Source of the DNA: Pirellulales bacterium
GTDB lineage: Bacteria; Planctomycetota; Planctomycetia; Pirellulales; JACPPG01
Reading direction: 5' to 3'
Length of the DNA stretch: 56,834 nt
Assembly (NCBI GenBank): GCA_036490175.1
Contig: DASXEJ010000144.1
Coordinates: 1-56,834 of the forward strand
Shown: in pieces, positions 1 to 8,691 of the stretch
Position numbering within the stretch: position 1 is the first letter of the stretch
Layout of the letters: the number at the start of each line of letters is the position of its first letter
Translations under genes and position numbers: made by a program
The notes under the pieces: model-generated
Told to the model about the DNA's origin: nothing
Seen by the model: the letters and a program-made list of their open reading frames with translations, nothing else
Databases searched by the model: none

Positions 1-1
1 C

Positions 2-247
2 ATGGCCAAGGCCTCGGTGGCCAGCGCTTTGGCCTGCCAGTATGCCGCGACCGGAGAAGAAGGTTTTGCCCGCGAAGCAAGCGACACGTTAACCGAGGCG
101 CAGAGCGTGGCCGGCACCGACACAGCGGAATTCGCCAACTATGAAGATCGAATCCGTTTTCGATTGGCGACGAGACAAATTGTCAATTCTGCCGAATTCG
201 AGCGACGTTTCCCTAAGGGTTGGCACGGCCAACAGGACGAACCGTGA
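2..247 (+). CDS. C-terminal fragment of an unrecognised helical protein
   Basis: This is the end of a gene that probably begins before the window. The first ATG at position 2 need not be the start. The 81 visible residues are Ala/Glu-rich and predicted helical, with no motif I can assign. The composition would suit the end of a TPR-type protein, but that is only an impression. Its stop TGA (245-247) overlaps a GTG start at 244 of the downstream membrane metalloprotease (GTGA overlap), so the two are likely translationally coupled. Confidence 0.55.
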   Translation: MAKASVASALACQYAATGEEGFAREASDTLTEAQSVAGTDTAEFANYEDRIRFRLATRQIVNSAEFERRFPKGWHGQQDEP

Positions 248-780
248 TCATCATCCCGGGCTTTCTGATTTCATTGCTCACGTTTCCAGGCGTGATCGTG
301 CATGAGTCCGCGCATTTGCTGTTCTGCAAGCTGCGGCGCGTGGCCGTCATGGACGTTTGTTTTTTTCGCATGGGGAACCCGGCGGGCTATGTCGTACACG
401 AACCAGCGCGAGATTTTACGAGCTCGTTTCTGGTCGCGATGGGGCCGTTTTTCTTGAATACTTTGCTATGCATCGTGTTTTGCTTTCCGGCGTTCGTGCC
501 GGTGCGCGTATTCGGCCGTGAGGATATCGTCAGTTATTTCCTGCTGTGGTTGGGCGTCTCGATCGGGATGCACGCACTTCCCTCAACTCAGGATGCAAAA
601 AACCTCTGGTACGAGGCGCGGGCCGCAGCGGCCCGGTTCAATCTGCTAGCGATCGTTAGCTTGCCGCTGGTCGTAGTAATTTACGTGGCAAACTTCCTGC
701 GATTCTTCTGGATCGATTACCCATATGGCATTGCGGTCGGACTGCTAATGCCGGACCTATTGCTTCGGCAACTTTCCTGA
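244..780 (+). CDS. M50-like membrane metalloprotease
   Basis: This is a 178-residue polytopic membrane protein. An HExxH zinc motif (H20-E21-S-A-H24) lies in the first hydrophobic segment. A later 'ST-Q-D-A-K-N-L-W' segment (D117) sits where site-2-protease-like families supply the third, acidic zinc ligand. At least four hydrophobic segments follow or flank these. The family pattern is an intramembrane or membrane-bound zinc protease of the M50/M50B type; the substrate is unknown. I chose GTG at 244, which overlaps the upstream stop as GTGA, over a TTG at 220 that would overlap the preceding gene by 28 bp. The protein is short compared with RseP-type S2P enzymes and has no PDZ domain. Confidence 0.7.
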   Translation: MIIIPGFLISLLTFPGVIVHESAHLLFCKLRRVAVMDVCFFRMGNPAGYVVHEPARDFTSSFLVAMGPFFLNTLLCIVFCFPAFVPVRVFGREDIVSYFLLWLGVSIGMHALPSTQDAKNLWYEARAAAARFNLLAIVSLPLVVVIYVANFLRFFWIDYPYGIAVGLLMPDLLLRQLS

Positions 781-976
781 TCGCCACGACGGCCATCTCG
801 GCGTGGGCATTCCGGCGGGGCAAACTCTAGGGCCTCAGCAACGTGTAGGGACGCCCAGAGAGTGGCTCCAGCGGGCGGCAGCGGACCGCACAGTTTGCCG
901 GATGAGGATACTACGCCTATCCGGCCCCGTTCCCAAGTCTTGCCCGATAACTCGTCGATATCGAATAATGAAATAG

Positions 977-1002
977 CACGCCGCGGCAACGTGCGCGGCG
1001 TG
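977..1002. repeat. GC-rich stem-loop, possible terminator
   Basis: CACGCCGCG (977-985) pairs perfectly with CGCGGCGTG (994-1002) around an 8-nt loop. GCATGTTTTGCG follows, a weak T-rich tail. It lies about 200 bp downstream of the M50-like gene and just upstream of a doubtful small ORF, so it could terminate the former. No long T-tract is present. Confidence 0.4.
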
Positions 1003-1038
1003 GCATGTTTTGCGTGGCACGTTTTGGACGGCAGGCCC

Positions 1039-1254
1039 ATGCTCGATCTGACCAAGATTGATCTACTTCTGAATGTCGGCATCGCGGTTGCGATCTTTGC
1101 GATCTTCGGCGGAGTTCGCGGCATGTATTCCGTCTCGGCTTCGTCACGTCGAGATCGCACGAATCAAGATACGACGATTTTGCCTGTCGACGTCGCGCTG
1201 CGAACAAGTAAGCCGACCGGTGCATCGACGGACAAACGCCGCAAGGCCGCGTAA
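1039..1254 (+). CDS. Possible small single-span membrane protein
   Basis: The ORF encodes 71 residues from ATG 1039. It begins with a short acidic/hydrophobic leader and one clear hydrophobic segment (about residues 8-28, ending in Gly-Gly-Val-Arg), then a basic hydrophilic tail rich in Ser, Arg and Lys. I recognise no family. The upstream sequence has a modest purine stretch (GGACGGCAGG) and no strong ribosome-binding site. The one-span, basic-tail layout suggests a real small membrane protein, but a chance ORF in GC-rich DNA is possible. Confidence 0.35.
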   Translation: MLDLTKIDLLLNVGIAVAIFAIFGGVRGMYSVSASSRRDRTNQDTTILPVDVALRTSKPTGASTDKRRKAA

Positions 1255-1472
1255 GCGCGCTTCGACCCGGTATTGCAACCCAATCAATAATCTGTGGGTC
1301 GCATCGTCTTTCCAGCGCCAGCGACCAGGCACACTCGATACGAAGAGACGTTCCAGGCCTACGACGGCTGCGCCGCCGAAGGCATGCCACTGGCGCCCGA
1401 CAAATTAGCTCAATCAGACTTTTGCGACGGCACTCCGTCGCAGGCAGGCTGCGCACGACTGCGGCCGGGATC

Positions 1473-1847
1473 TCAGCTGAAAAAGCCGCGCTTCTCGAAC
1501 GACGCAACGGCTTCAGGCTCGGTCCCGCAAATGTCGAACAATTTGGTGAGGTTGGTGATTTTGAAAACCTCCATCAAGTTGGGCGAGATGTTGCACATCT
1601 TCAGCTTGATTTTGTCGTTCTTGCACCGCTTGTGCAGCGGTAGCAACTTGCCGAGCATCGCGGACGACATGAACTTCACGCCCTGGAAGTTCACTAGCAG
1701 TTTGCGATTTCCGGAAGCCTCGAGCGCCACGTCGTTCAGTTCGTTGCCAATCTGCTCGATCATGGATTGATCAGTCAGCGTGGCCCCTTGAAAGTACACG
1801 ATCAGAACCTCTCCCTGGTCTTGCAAGCGCAAGTGAGTGTAGTTCAC
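1473..1847 (-). CDS. STAS-domain protein (anti-sigma factor antagonist-like)
   Basis: The 124-residue protein is a single STAS domain, the SpoIIAA/RsbV fold used in partner-switching control of sigma factors or signalling phosphatases. The signature region 'VKFMSSAMLGKLLPLHKRC' contains the serine (MSSAML) that is phosphorylated by the cognate HPK in characterised members. The order beta strand (EVLIVYF), 'QSMIEQIGNEL' helix and 'KLLVNFQGV' strand is typical. The start is GTG at 1847, preceded by AAAGGG; longer in-frame extensions overlap purD and show no domain. No kinase or phosphatase partner is visible nearby. It is followed downstream by non-coding sequence and lies just after purD on the same strand. 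Confidence 0.85.
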   Translation of the reverse strand: MNYTHLRLQDQGEVLIVYFQGATLTDQSMIEQIGNELNDVALEASGNRKLLVNFQGVKFMSSAMLGKLLPLHKRCKNDKIKLKMCNISPNLMEVFKITNLTKLFDICGTEPEAVASFEKRGFFS

Positions 1848-1932
1848 GAGAGGCCCTTTCCCCTGAGATTTGTTTTGCCGGAACGTGTTTTCTACGAGGG
1901 CGTTTCTTGTTGATTTCCGCTGGCCAAGCCAA

Positions 1933-3216
1933 TCAACGCGACTTCCAGAGTGCTTTGTCGGAAATGTCCTTGCGGCACCAGGCTCCTTCCCAGCGGATCG
2001 CCTTGACCGCCGTGTAAGCGTTGAGCTTTGCCGCGGGAATGGTCGTGCCCAGCGCCGTGACGGCCAGCACACGACCGCCATCCGTCACAACCTGATCGTT
2101 GAGAATGGTCGTGCCGGCATGGAAAACTTGCACGTCCTTGAGACGGGCCGCTTCCTCGAGACCGCGAATGGGTCGATGACGGGCGTATTTGCCAGGATAG
2201 CCCTCGCTGGCCATGACCACGCAAACTGCTGGGCGCGGATCCCATTCCAACGGCGCGAGTTCATCCAGTCGCCCGTCGGTGGTCGCCAGCAGCACTTCCA
2301 TCAAGTCGCTCTTCAGCCGCATTAGTAGCGGCTGGCACTCGGGGTCGCCCAAACGGACATTGTATTCCAGGACTTTGGCGCCCTGATTGGTCAGCATAAT
2401 GCCTGCGTATAGCACACCGCGAAAGGGACGGCGCGAACGCTTCATGGCGTGAATAGTGGGTACCAGCACGTGCTCTTCGATGCGGCGCAACGTGTCTTCG
2501 TCGACGAGCGGCGCGGGGCAGTAAGCGCCCATGCCGCCGGTGTTCGGCCCTGTGTCGCCGTCATAGGCGCGCTTGTGATCCTGCGTCGGTGGTAATGTGA
2601 CGATCGTGCGGCCATCAGTGATCGCCAACACGCTGGCTTCCTCGCCGTCCAGGCGTTCCTCAATGACCAGTTGGTCGCCGGCAGAGCCAAACTCCCGCTG
2701 GCGGGCAATGCGATCGACCGCTTCCAAAGCCTCGGTGCGACCGGCACAGACGATGACTCCCTTGCCGGCCGCCAGTCCGTCCGCTTTGACCACGACCGGT
2801 ACGTCATCCCGATCCTTGAGAAACGTGGTAGCGCTCTCTGCATTGCGGAACACGCGATAGTCGCCGGTCGGCACATCCGCATGACGCAGCAGGTTCTTAC
2901 AAAACACCTTGCTGCCTTCCAGCTCAGCGGCCGCCTTGCTGGGACCGAAGACCCGCAGGTTCTCGGCCGTGAAGGCGTCGACAATACCCATCGTCAGCGG
3001 CGCCTCGGGACCGACCACTGTCAGACCGATGTTGTTTTGCTTGGCGAACTTGATGAGGCGCCCAAAATCTGTGGGGCTGATATCTACGTTCTCGGCGGCA
3101 GTCGCCGTACCGGCATTGCCTGGCGCGACGAAAATGCGATCCGCCAGTGGGCTTTGTGCCAGCTTCCAAACCAATGCGTGCTCGCGCCCACCGCTTCCAA
3201 TGACAAGGACGTTCAT
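1933..3216 (-). CDS. purD: Phosphoribosylamine--glycine ligase
   Basis: GAR synthetase catalyses the second step of de novo purine synthesis, joining glycine to phosphoribosylamine with ATP. The 427-residue length is normal for the family. The N-terminal 'MNVLVIGSGGREHALVWKL' is the classic PurD opening. It is followed by 'VVGPEAPL', the ATP-grasp 'VVVKADGLAAGKGVIV' segment and 'GPNTGGMGAYCPAP'. The start at 3216 is set by this N-terminal motif; the frame stays open a further 57 codons upstream but that part has no PurD similarity. The D-glutamate cyclase-like gene lies 251 bp upstream on the same strand. No other pur genes are near, which is usual where purine genes are scattered. Confidence 0.96.
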   Translation of the reverse strand: MNVLVIGSGGREHALVWKLAQSPLADRIFVAPGNAGTATAAENVDISPTDFGRLIKFAKQNNIGLTVVGPEAPLTMGIVDAFTAENLRVFGPSKAAAELEGSKVFCKNLLRHADVPTGDYRVFRNAESATTFLKDRDDVPVVVKADGLAAGKGVIVCAGRTEALEAVDRIARQREFGSAGDQLVIEERLDGEEASVLAITDGRTIVTLPPTQDHKRAYDGDTGPNTGGMGAYCPAPLVDEDTLRRIEEHVLVPTIHAMKRSRRPFRGVLYAGIMLTNQGAKVLEYNVRLGDPECQPLLMRLKSDLMEVLLATTDGRLDELAPLEWDPRPAVCVVMASEGYPGKYARHRPIRGLEEAARLKDVQVFHAGTTILNDQVVTDGGRVLAVTALGTTIPAAKLNAYTAVKAIRWEGAWCRKDISDKALWKSR

Positions 3217-3467
3217 AGCCGGGATACACCAGACCTGTTTGGTCGACCGTGGCCCCATCGCGCTGCGAAGCGCCCCGGCAATCCGCAGAACGGACGTAAG
3301 TTCTCGACCGGCCTTGCCAGGCCCAAAAGAAACCTCGAGCTGCGCGACCGCCGCCGCAGGCGATTCTAGCGCAGGGGTCACAAGCACACAAGCTGCACAG
3401 CTCGCTGACGTAACGCATAGTGGGGCTCTCGCCGCCGTTCTGCGATTGCCGACGGTAAGAACATTGT

Positions 3468-4664
3468 TTATCGCGCGGCACCGGCAAACAGATCGCGAAT
3501 TCCTGAGAAAACCTGCAAGTAGGTTTCCAGCGGCAGACCGTCCACACTTAGCTCACGCCGGCCGGTGACGCCGTCGACTGCTCCGGCATCGCGGACCAGG
3601 GCTTCGATCAGCACGCGGACGGACTGTTCGTTGTGAGTTGACGCGGCCGACGCTTCACCCCTCAGTCGGCACACTGCAAACGCTAGGGCATAGGCGGCCC
3701 AGTCGCTGATTCCACCCAGCACGGTAAAATCAGTCGCGACCCGGCAGGCCACTATGCCAGCGGGTCCGACGGTAATCGCACCGCGTAGCAACTCCCAGGG
3801 GATCGTCCCCATTCCGATCTCGTTTCCGCCGTCGCCAATACCGATCGTCGTCACGGGCAAATAGCGCTCCGCGATCGCCTCGAAGAGCCGATGTGTGCGA
3901 CCCGTGTAGGCGTCGATCGGCACACCCCGCATGTTGTGGCAGACGTTGCGACTTGCCGCAGGCACGTCCCGATCGAATTCGTCCAGCGACGTCGGTGCAG
4001 CCCGCCGTTGCGCGAGAAACGATCGTGGGGTGTGGCTCGGGCCCACCCGCTCGATGGCAACCAGGTGCGAGAGCCGCGCGCCGGGGCCATCGCTGAGGAA
4101 CTGTTCGATCCAATTGTCCGCACGGGGAGATTCTGCGGGGTTCGGCGCCGTGGCTGCGCCGCTACCTGCTATTTCAGTCTCTTCGAGCGGGAATTCGCGA
4201 ATAATCGAGCGTGCGAGGCCGTACTGATCGCAGCCCACCTGGAGGGCGTCCATGCCGTACTTGTCGGTGAGCAACACGACTTCAACCCCCAGTGCCGCGA
4301 GCGAGCTCGCCAGGAAGAGCGCACCGGGGGGGCCGTCGGTCTCGGCCGTCGGAGGTTGCGCATCGACGATGCAAAAACCTGTCACGATTGCTACGCATCG
4401 GGCGCGCTGTGCTAAGTCATGTGCGGCCGTCGCCAGGTGGCCACCGCACAACGGGGTGCCGAAATTCGTGTAACTGGCGACGCCTCGGCGCGCTGGGTCA
4501 CGGCGAACCAAAGATTCAATGGCGGGCCACGGTAGGGAATGGTCGGACGACAATGCGAACCGGTCTGGGGCAAGGGATTGCGGCGCAGAACGACATGGCG
4601 CTCGGGCCATGGCAGCCATTCGACGCGAGTTGGACTCTATCGGTAACTGTGGGATCGCGTGCAT
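3468..4664 (-). CDS. D-glutamate cyclase-like protein (DUF4392)
   Basis: This protein of about 398 residues matches the DUF4392 family, whose animal member (DGLUCY) converts D-glutamate to 5-oxo-D-proline. Visible family features are 'VTGFCIVDAQPPTAETDGPPGA' after residue 90, the alternation 'ALGVEVVLLTDKYG', and the strongly conserved 'TTIGIGDGGNEIGMG' near the middle of the C-terminal half. The start is uncertain: ATG 4664 has a GAAAG stretch upstream, and ATGs at 4619 and 4610 are alternatives, since the first 60 residues look non-conserved. The substrate in bacteria is inferred from the family; D-glutamate from peptidoglycan would make sense. Confidence 0.82.
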   Translation of the reverse strand: MHAIPQLPIESNSRRMAAMARAPCRSAPQSLAPDRFALSSDHSLPWPAIESLVRRDPARRGVASYTNFGTPLCGGHLATAAHDLAQRARCVAIVTGFCIVDAQPPTAETDGPPGALFLASSLAALGVEVVLLTDKYGMDALQVGCDQYGLARSIIREFPLEETEIAGSGAATAPNPAESPRADNWIEQFLSDGPGARLSHLVAIERVGPSHTPRSFLAQRRAAPTSLDEFDRDVPAASRNVCHNMRGVPIDAYTGRTHRLFEAIAERYLPVTTIGIGDGGNEIGMGTIPWELLRGAITVGPAGIVACRVATDFTVLGGISDWAAYALAFAVCRLRGEASAASTHNEQSVRVLIEALVRDAGAVDGVTGRRELSVDGLPLETYLQVFSGIRDLFAGAAR

Positions 4665-4974
4665 CCGACTTTCGGAGACTATTGTAGTCGGCCGCCCCCA
4701 ACTTCCGAGGGGGTGGGCGTTCCGAGAGCTATGGGCATCGCAACCGCAAGGTCGAATCGGTCGCTGGCAGGCTCTCGCCTGCATTCTGTGGGGCAGGCAG
4801 TTGACAACTGGGTGCGATTAGATAGAAATTAATGCGGGGAGTTCGTGAAAATCGTCACAAGAACTCCGCCGAGCCCTAAATCGCGTTTTGACAGCCCTTT
4901 GCACCTCGTCTGCGACCTTCGGGTCGCGGCACGGAACGGTGTGGTAGGCATCTAGCGGCGACGAGCATAGCCGT

Positions 4975-6060
4975 ATGGCAGAAAAAAAGAAAATGTCGAC
5001 GGCCGACATTCTGGCGGCCGCTCGCAAGGGTACTGCTGGTGGCAATGAGCCCGCGACCAAGCCAGCTCCGGAACAAGCACAACCTCCTGAGGCGCCGGGT
5101 ACAGAACCAGTTGCTGCCGCAGAGCCGGCGCCGATCGCCGCCAAGCCCGCCTCCGGTGGTGCAAAGCCGAGTGTCGCCGAGATTCTGGCAGCGGCTCGTG
5201 CGAATAAGGGAGCCGCAGGAGCGGCCCCAGAAGCTGCCAAGCCAGCTGCGGCAGTCGCCAAGGCTTCGCCTGAAAAACTGGCACCCAAGCCGAAGGTCGA
5301 AAGGCCCGCTGCCGCGTCAGCGGGTGTTGCGCCCGCAGGCGCGGGCGTGCGCGATACATCGAGCATTCTCGCTGCGGCTCGCGCTGCCGCGAAGCCGGGG
5401 CCTGTCACCAAATCAGAAGCCGCTGCGCGCCTTAAGCCCTCTGCTCCGGCCAAGCCCGCTAAGGGCGAGTCGGCGGGCGTGGTGCCGCCAATGCCTGCCA
5501 AGCCGGAATACGCCAAGGCGAAGATTGGTAAAGCGCCGGCCGCGCCTGTGGAGAATCGACGATTCTTTCTTGGCGTTTTAGTCGGATCGTTCTTGGCGGT
5601 TGGATTTTCGACACTGGCGGCAACGCTGGGCCTGTGGACGTTGGCAACGCTTCGGTTCATGTTCCCTAACGTGCTTACCGAGCCGCCCAGCAAGTTCAAG
5701 ATTGGATTCCCTGGCGATTTTCCTCCCGGAGTCGTCGAGGAGAAGTTCAAGGCGCAGTTCGGTATCTGGCCGGTCAATGTTGAATACAAGGGTTTGCGGC
5801 AAATCGTCGCTTTAAAGACCGTTTGTACGCACCTGGGCTGCACACCGAATTGGCTCGAAGCCGAGCAGAAATTCAAATGTCCCTGCCACGGCAGCGGCTT
5901 TTATAAAGACGGAGTCAATTTTGAAGGTCCGGCGCCGCGACCGCTTGAACGGTATGCGATTCGTCTGTCCGACGATGGTCAGCTAGAGGTCGACAAGAGC
6001 CGAACGTTCCAAGAAGAGTTGGGTCAGTGGAACGACCCGGGCTGCTTCGTGCAGGTTTAA
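4975..6060 (+). CDS. Rieske iron-sulfur protein with repeat-bearing N-terminal tail
   Basis: This is the 2Fe-2S subunit of a cytochrome bc-type quinol oxidising complex. The C-terminal Rieske domain carries CTHLGC (C284, H286, C289) and CPCHGSGF (C302, C304, H305): two Cys and two His ligands plus the disulfide pair. One membrane segment lies at about residues 190-225. The first 190 residues are a hydrophilic Ala/Pro/Lys-rich tail that ordinary Rieske proteins lack. It contains three copies of ILAAAR (residues 12-17, 70-75, 131-136), each preceded by a Ser/Thr-acidic turn. ATG 4975 starts directly with a Lys-rich segment. A terminator-like hairpin separates it from the cytochrome b genes that follow. 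Confidence 0.93.
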   Translation: MAEKKKMSTADILAAARKGTAGGNEPATKPAPEQAQPPEAPGTEPVAAAEPAPIAAKPASGGAKPSVAEILAAARANKGAAGAAPEAAKPAAAVAKASPEKLAPKPKVERPAAASAGVAPAGAGVRDTSSILAAARAAAKPGPVTKSEAAARLKPSAPAKPAKGESAGVVPPMPAKPEYAKAKIGKAPAAPVENRRFFLGVLVGSFLAVGFSTLAATLGLWTLATLRFMFPNVLTEPPSKFKIGFPGDFPPGVVEEKFKAQFGIWPVNVEYKGLRQIVALKTVCTHLGCTPNWLEAEQKFKCPCHGSGFYKDGVNFEGPAPRPLERYAIRLSDDGQLEVDKSRTFQEELGQWNDPGCFVQV

Positions 6061-6124
6061 GCGGTTTCGAGCGCCCGTACGTGTCCGGATAGTAGATTGC
6101 GTGCATGGAAGCTGGTCGACGCGT

Positions 6125-6160
6125 AGCGGCGGACCCTGGGCGAGGGCTCCCCGCTTTTTT
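6125..6160 (+). terminator. Probable intrinsic terminator after the Rieske gene
   Basis: AGCGG (6125-6129) can pair with CCGCT (6151-6155), with an inner CCCT/AGGG pair, followed by a run of six T. It lies 65 bp after the Rieske stop. It could let the Rieske subunit be made in different amounts from the downstream cytochrome subunits, or be read through. Confidence 0.55.
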
Positions 6161-6292
6161 CGTTTCGCCCTAATTTTCGATGAACACAGTTTGCTTTGCC
6201 CTTGTGCGGTTGCAGAAACGTATCGGCGCGAGGGTCGGTTTGGTGGGTTCTTCTTTCCTTTTTGGTCGTGAAATTTAATAGCGGATTAATCC

Positions 6293-7066
6293 ATGTCGCT
6301 CGGCGAAGCCATTCGTAATTCGCAGGTTTGGAAGAGCGTTTTTCGTCATCCGATGCCGCTCGACCGACGGAATCGCATCGTCGTGATGCTGACCAACTTC
6401 TTTCTGCACCTGCATCCGGTATCGATCAAGAAGCAGGGCATCGCGCTGAGCTACACCTGGTGCATGGGCGGGGTGACCTTCTTTTTGTTTCTGGTAGAGA
6501 CGGTTACCGGCGTGCTGTTGATGTTCTATTACCGGCCGACGCTGGAGTGGGCTTATAACGACATTCTCTCGCTACGCGATGTGACCAGTTTGGGCATCAT
6601 GCGCGAACTGCATCGCTGGGGTGCGCACGCCATGGTGATAACTACATGGCTGCACATGTACCGCGTATTTCTCACAGGCAGCTACAAGCCGCCGCGGGAA
6701 TTTAACTGGGTAGTAGGCGTGCTCTTGCTGCTCTTAACGTTACTGCTTTCGTTCACCGGCTATCTGCTTCCCTGGGATCAGTTGGCCATCTGGGCCATTA
6801 CGGTCGGCTCGAACATGGCCCGCGCCACGCCGATCATGGGTCACGAGGGTCCTGGGGCCAAGTTATTGAATGTCGGCGGCATTTCAATGATCACCAATGC
6901 CTCGGACGCGCGATTCGTTACCATTGGCGCGCGTTTCGTCGGCGAGGATACGTTGAATCGATTCTACGTGTTGCACTGCATTGCGATTCCGTTGGCCGTG
7001 GCTCTGCTCTTGGCGATCCACTTCTGGCGGGTGCGGAAAGACGGCGGAATCAGCGGGCCGCTGTAG
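6293..7066 (+). CDS. Cytochrome b, N-terminal half (b6 type)
   Basis: This 257-residue integral membrane protein holds the two b haems of the quinol-oxidising complex. The four-helix PetB-like core is complete. The helix-B histidines H107 and H121 are 14 apart ('LHRWGAH...LHMYR') and the helix-D histidines H228 and H243 are 15 apart ('LHCIAIP...AIHFWR'). The 14/15 spacing is the cytochrome b6 pattern rather than the bc1 pattern. '[12 protein letters not shown]' and the Arg/Pro-containing loops also fit. It is followed 141 bp later by the separate C-terminal half, so cytochrome b is split as in b6f complexes. The start ATG 6293 fits the family N-terminus. Confidence 0.94.
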   Translation: MSLGEAIRNSQVWKSVFRHPMPLDRRNRIVVMLTNFFLHLHPVSIKKQGIALSYTWCMGGVTFFLFLVETVTGVLLMFYYRPTLEWAYNDILSLRDVTSLGIMRELHRWGAHAMVITTWLHMYRVFLTGSYKPPREFNWVVGVLLLLLTLLLSFTGYLLPWDQLAIWAITVGSNMARATPIMGHEGPGAKLLNVGGISMITNASDARFVTIGARFVGEDTLNRFYVLHCIAIPLAVALLLAIHFWRVRKDGGISGPL

Positions 7067-7207
7067 CGGTCTCGCGAGAAGGTTTGTGGGCGCGCTTGCG
7101 ATGGACGTGGGCCGCGTCCGTCGCAGGGGACCGAGTTTTATATAGCGTTTCGAGAGAGTTCCGTACGCGGTCTCGACCGGCGGAATTCCTAGGGATCGGA
7201 ATTCGAC

Positions 7208-8563
7208 ATGCATAGTGATCCGAACTTTCTCTCGCATGTGGCGACGCCACTGGGCTTCTATTACCTGGTGCTATGCGCGCTCAATTGGGGGGCGGCTCTA
7301 TTCTTGTGGCGGCGAGGTGCCAAGACGTACGCCACGCCCGAGTTCGGTCCCTTGAAAGTGCCGATTACCGACGTGCTTGTCTGGCTGCTCGTGGGGGCCG
7401 CGTTTTTCATCTGCGCGCCGTTGGCCATGATTGGCATGCCGCCCGAGCTTCCTCCGGAAGTGAAGCAAGTTGTCAACGAGCTATCCGGCCCCGTCACTTT
7501 GGCGCTCGGATCGCTGATTCTGTTCACCTGTCTGTTCGTGTTTCGCCGGCTGTGGACACCGCCACCGGTGGCATGGACGTTGCTGAACCTGGCGCTATTG
7601 GTGATGGGTATGTCGATGACCGACCCCAACTTCACCGCCATTGTGGCTAAGCCAGACAATGTGCCGATCGTCGGGTTGGTGTTCCTGTTGGGATTCTTCA
7701 CTTGGCTGGCAACACATAAGGCCGTGATCAATGACGATCGCGCAGCCCAGGGGCTGCCGCCGATGGAAAAGGAAGGCGAAGAGAAGGTGTTGGTGTGGCC
7801 CGACCTGGTCTACACCGAGCTGATCTGTATGGTGGCGCTAACCGCGTTCCTATTGATTTGGGCCATTGCCTTGCAGGCGCCACTTGAAGAGCCGTCGAGC
7901 CGCGTCAAGACGCCCAATCCCTCGAAGGCGCCTTGGTACTTTCTCGGTTTGCAGGAGATGCTCGTCTATTACGACCCTTGGATGGCAGGAGTGGTGCTGC
8001 CGAGCGTGGTGTTGCTAGGGCTGATGGCAATCCCGTACCTGGACTTCAACAAAAAGGGGAGCGGGTACTACACCATTTCGGAGCGCAAGTTCGCATATTT
8101 GGTGTTTCAGTTCGGTTTTCTCGAGCTGTGGGTAATCCTTATTATTCTGGGGACCTTTCTGCGCGGACCGAATTGGAATTTCTTCGGGCCGTTCGAGACC
8201 TGGGACGCTCACAAAGTGCTTGCGCAGAACAATATCGACCTATCGCAGTTTTTCTGGATCAAATGGCTCGATCAGAGCATGCCCAAGGCGCCACCCGGTT
8301 CCGGTGCGGGCACGGAGCTGAGTTACATTCTTCTGCGCGAGCTGCCGGGCATCATTATCGTGTTCGCGTATTTCGTGTTGTTGCCGCCGATCATGGCTGC
8401 CACGATCTTTCGCAAGTTTTTCGTCAAGATGGGCTTTATCCGTTTCATGCTCATGTCGAACTTGCTGTTGATGATGGGGTCGTTGCCGTTAAAGATGGTC
8501 GCGCGGTGGAGCGCGAATTTGAAATACTTTATTAGCATTCCCGAGTACTTCCTGAATTTCTAA
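7208..8563 (+). CDS. Cytochrome b, C-terminal half (PetD-like) with extra N-terminal helices
   Basis: The 451-residue membrane protein carries the subunit IV/PetD-like region: 'KVLVWPDLVYTELI' is followed by 'PNPSKAPWYFLGLQEMLVYYDPWMAGVVLP', the usual PxxxKAPWYFxxLQE signature near the quinol site. PetD itself is about 160 residues. Here some 190 residues with about five hydrophobic segments precede the signature, and further helices follow it, so the protein is nearly three times the usual size. Its position directly after the b6-like gene supports a split cytochrome b. What the added helices bind is unknown; contact with the large multihaem subunit is one possibility. Confidence 0.9.
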   Translation: MHSDPNFLSHVATPLGFYYLVLCALNWGAALFLWRRGAKTYATPEFGPLKVPITDVLVWLLVGAAFFICAPLAMIGMPPELPPEVKQVVNELSGPVTLALGSLILFTCLFVFRRLWTPPPVAWTLLNLALLVMGMSMTDPNFTAIVAKPDNVPIVGLVFLLGFFTWLATHKAVINDDRAAQGLPPMEKEGEEKVLVWPDLVYTELICMVALTAFLLIWAIALQAPLEEPSSRVKTPNPSKAPWYFLGLQEMLVYYDPWMAGVVLPSVVLLGLMAIPYLDFNKKGSGYYTISERKFAYLVFQFGFLELWVILIILGTFLRGPNWNFFGPFETWDAHKVLAQNNIDLSQFFWIKWLDQSMPKAPPGSGAGTELSYILLRELPGIIIVFAYFVLLPPIMAATIFRKFFVKMGFIRFMLMSNLLLMMGSLPLKMVARWSANLKYFISIPEYFLNF

Positions 8564-8691
8564 GAGCGCGTGACGGAACGTTCCGCCGCTGCTCGCCCGG
8601 CGTGCCACCGTTGGACCGGTGTACCACGCACGACCGCGAGATACGGATGGAATCGTTTTGTACGCTCCCGACGCACTAAAGGCGTTCTGCA

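Noticed and set aside
917-1507. A 196-residue minus-strand frame
   Set aside because: Arg/Ser/Cys-rich random-like composition without domain, overlapping a plausible small gene and the STAS gene end.
3217-3387. N-terminal extension of purD by 57 codons
   Set aside because: The PurD family begins at MNVLVIGSGG; the extension has no similarity and no good RBS.
4888-4916. TTGACA upstream of the Rieske gene as a promoter
   Set aside because: The -35 is perfect, but the -10 at 17 bp is TGCGAC, a poor match; not claimed.
4818-5876. A 352-residue minus-strand frame opposite the Rieske gene
   Set aside because: It is the low-complexity antisense shadow of the Ala/Pro-rich Rieske tail; no RBS or domain.
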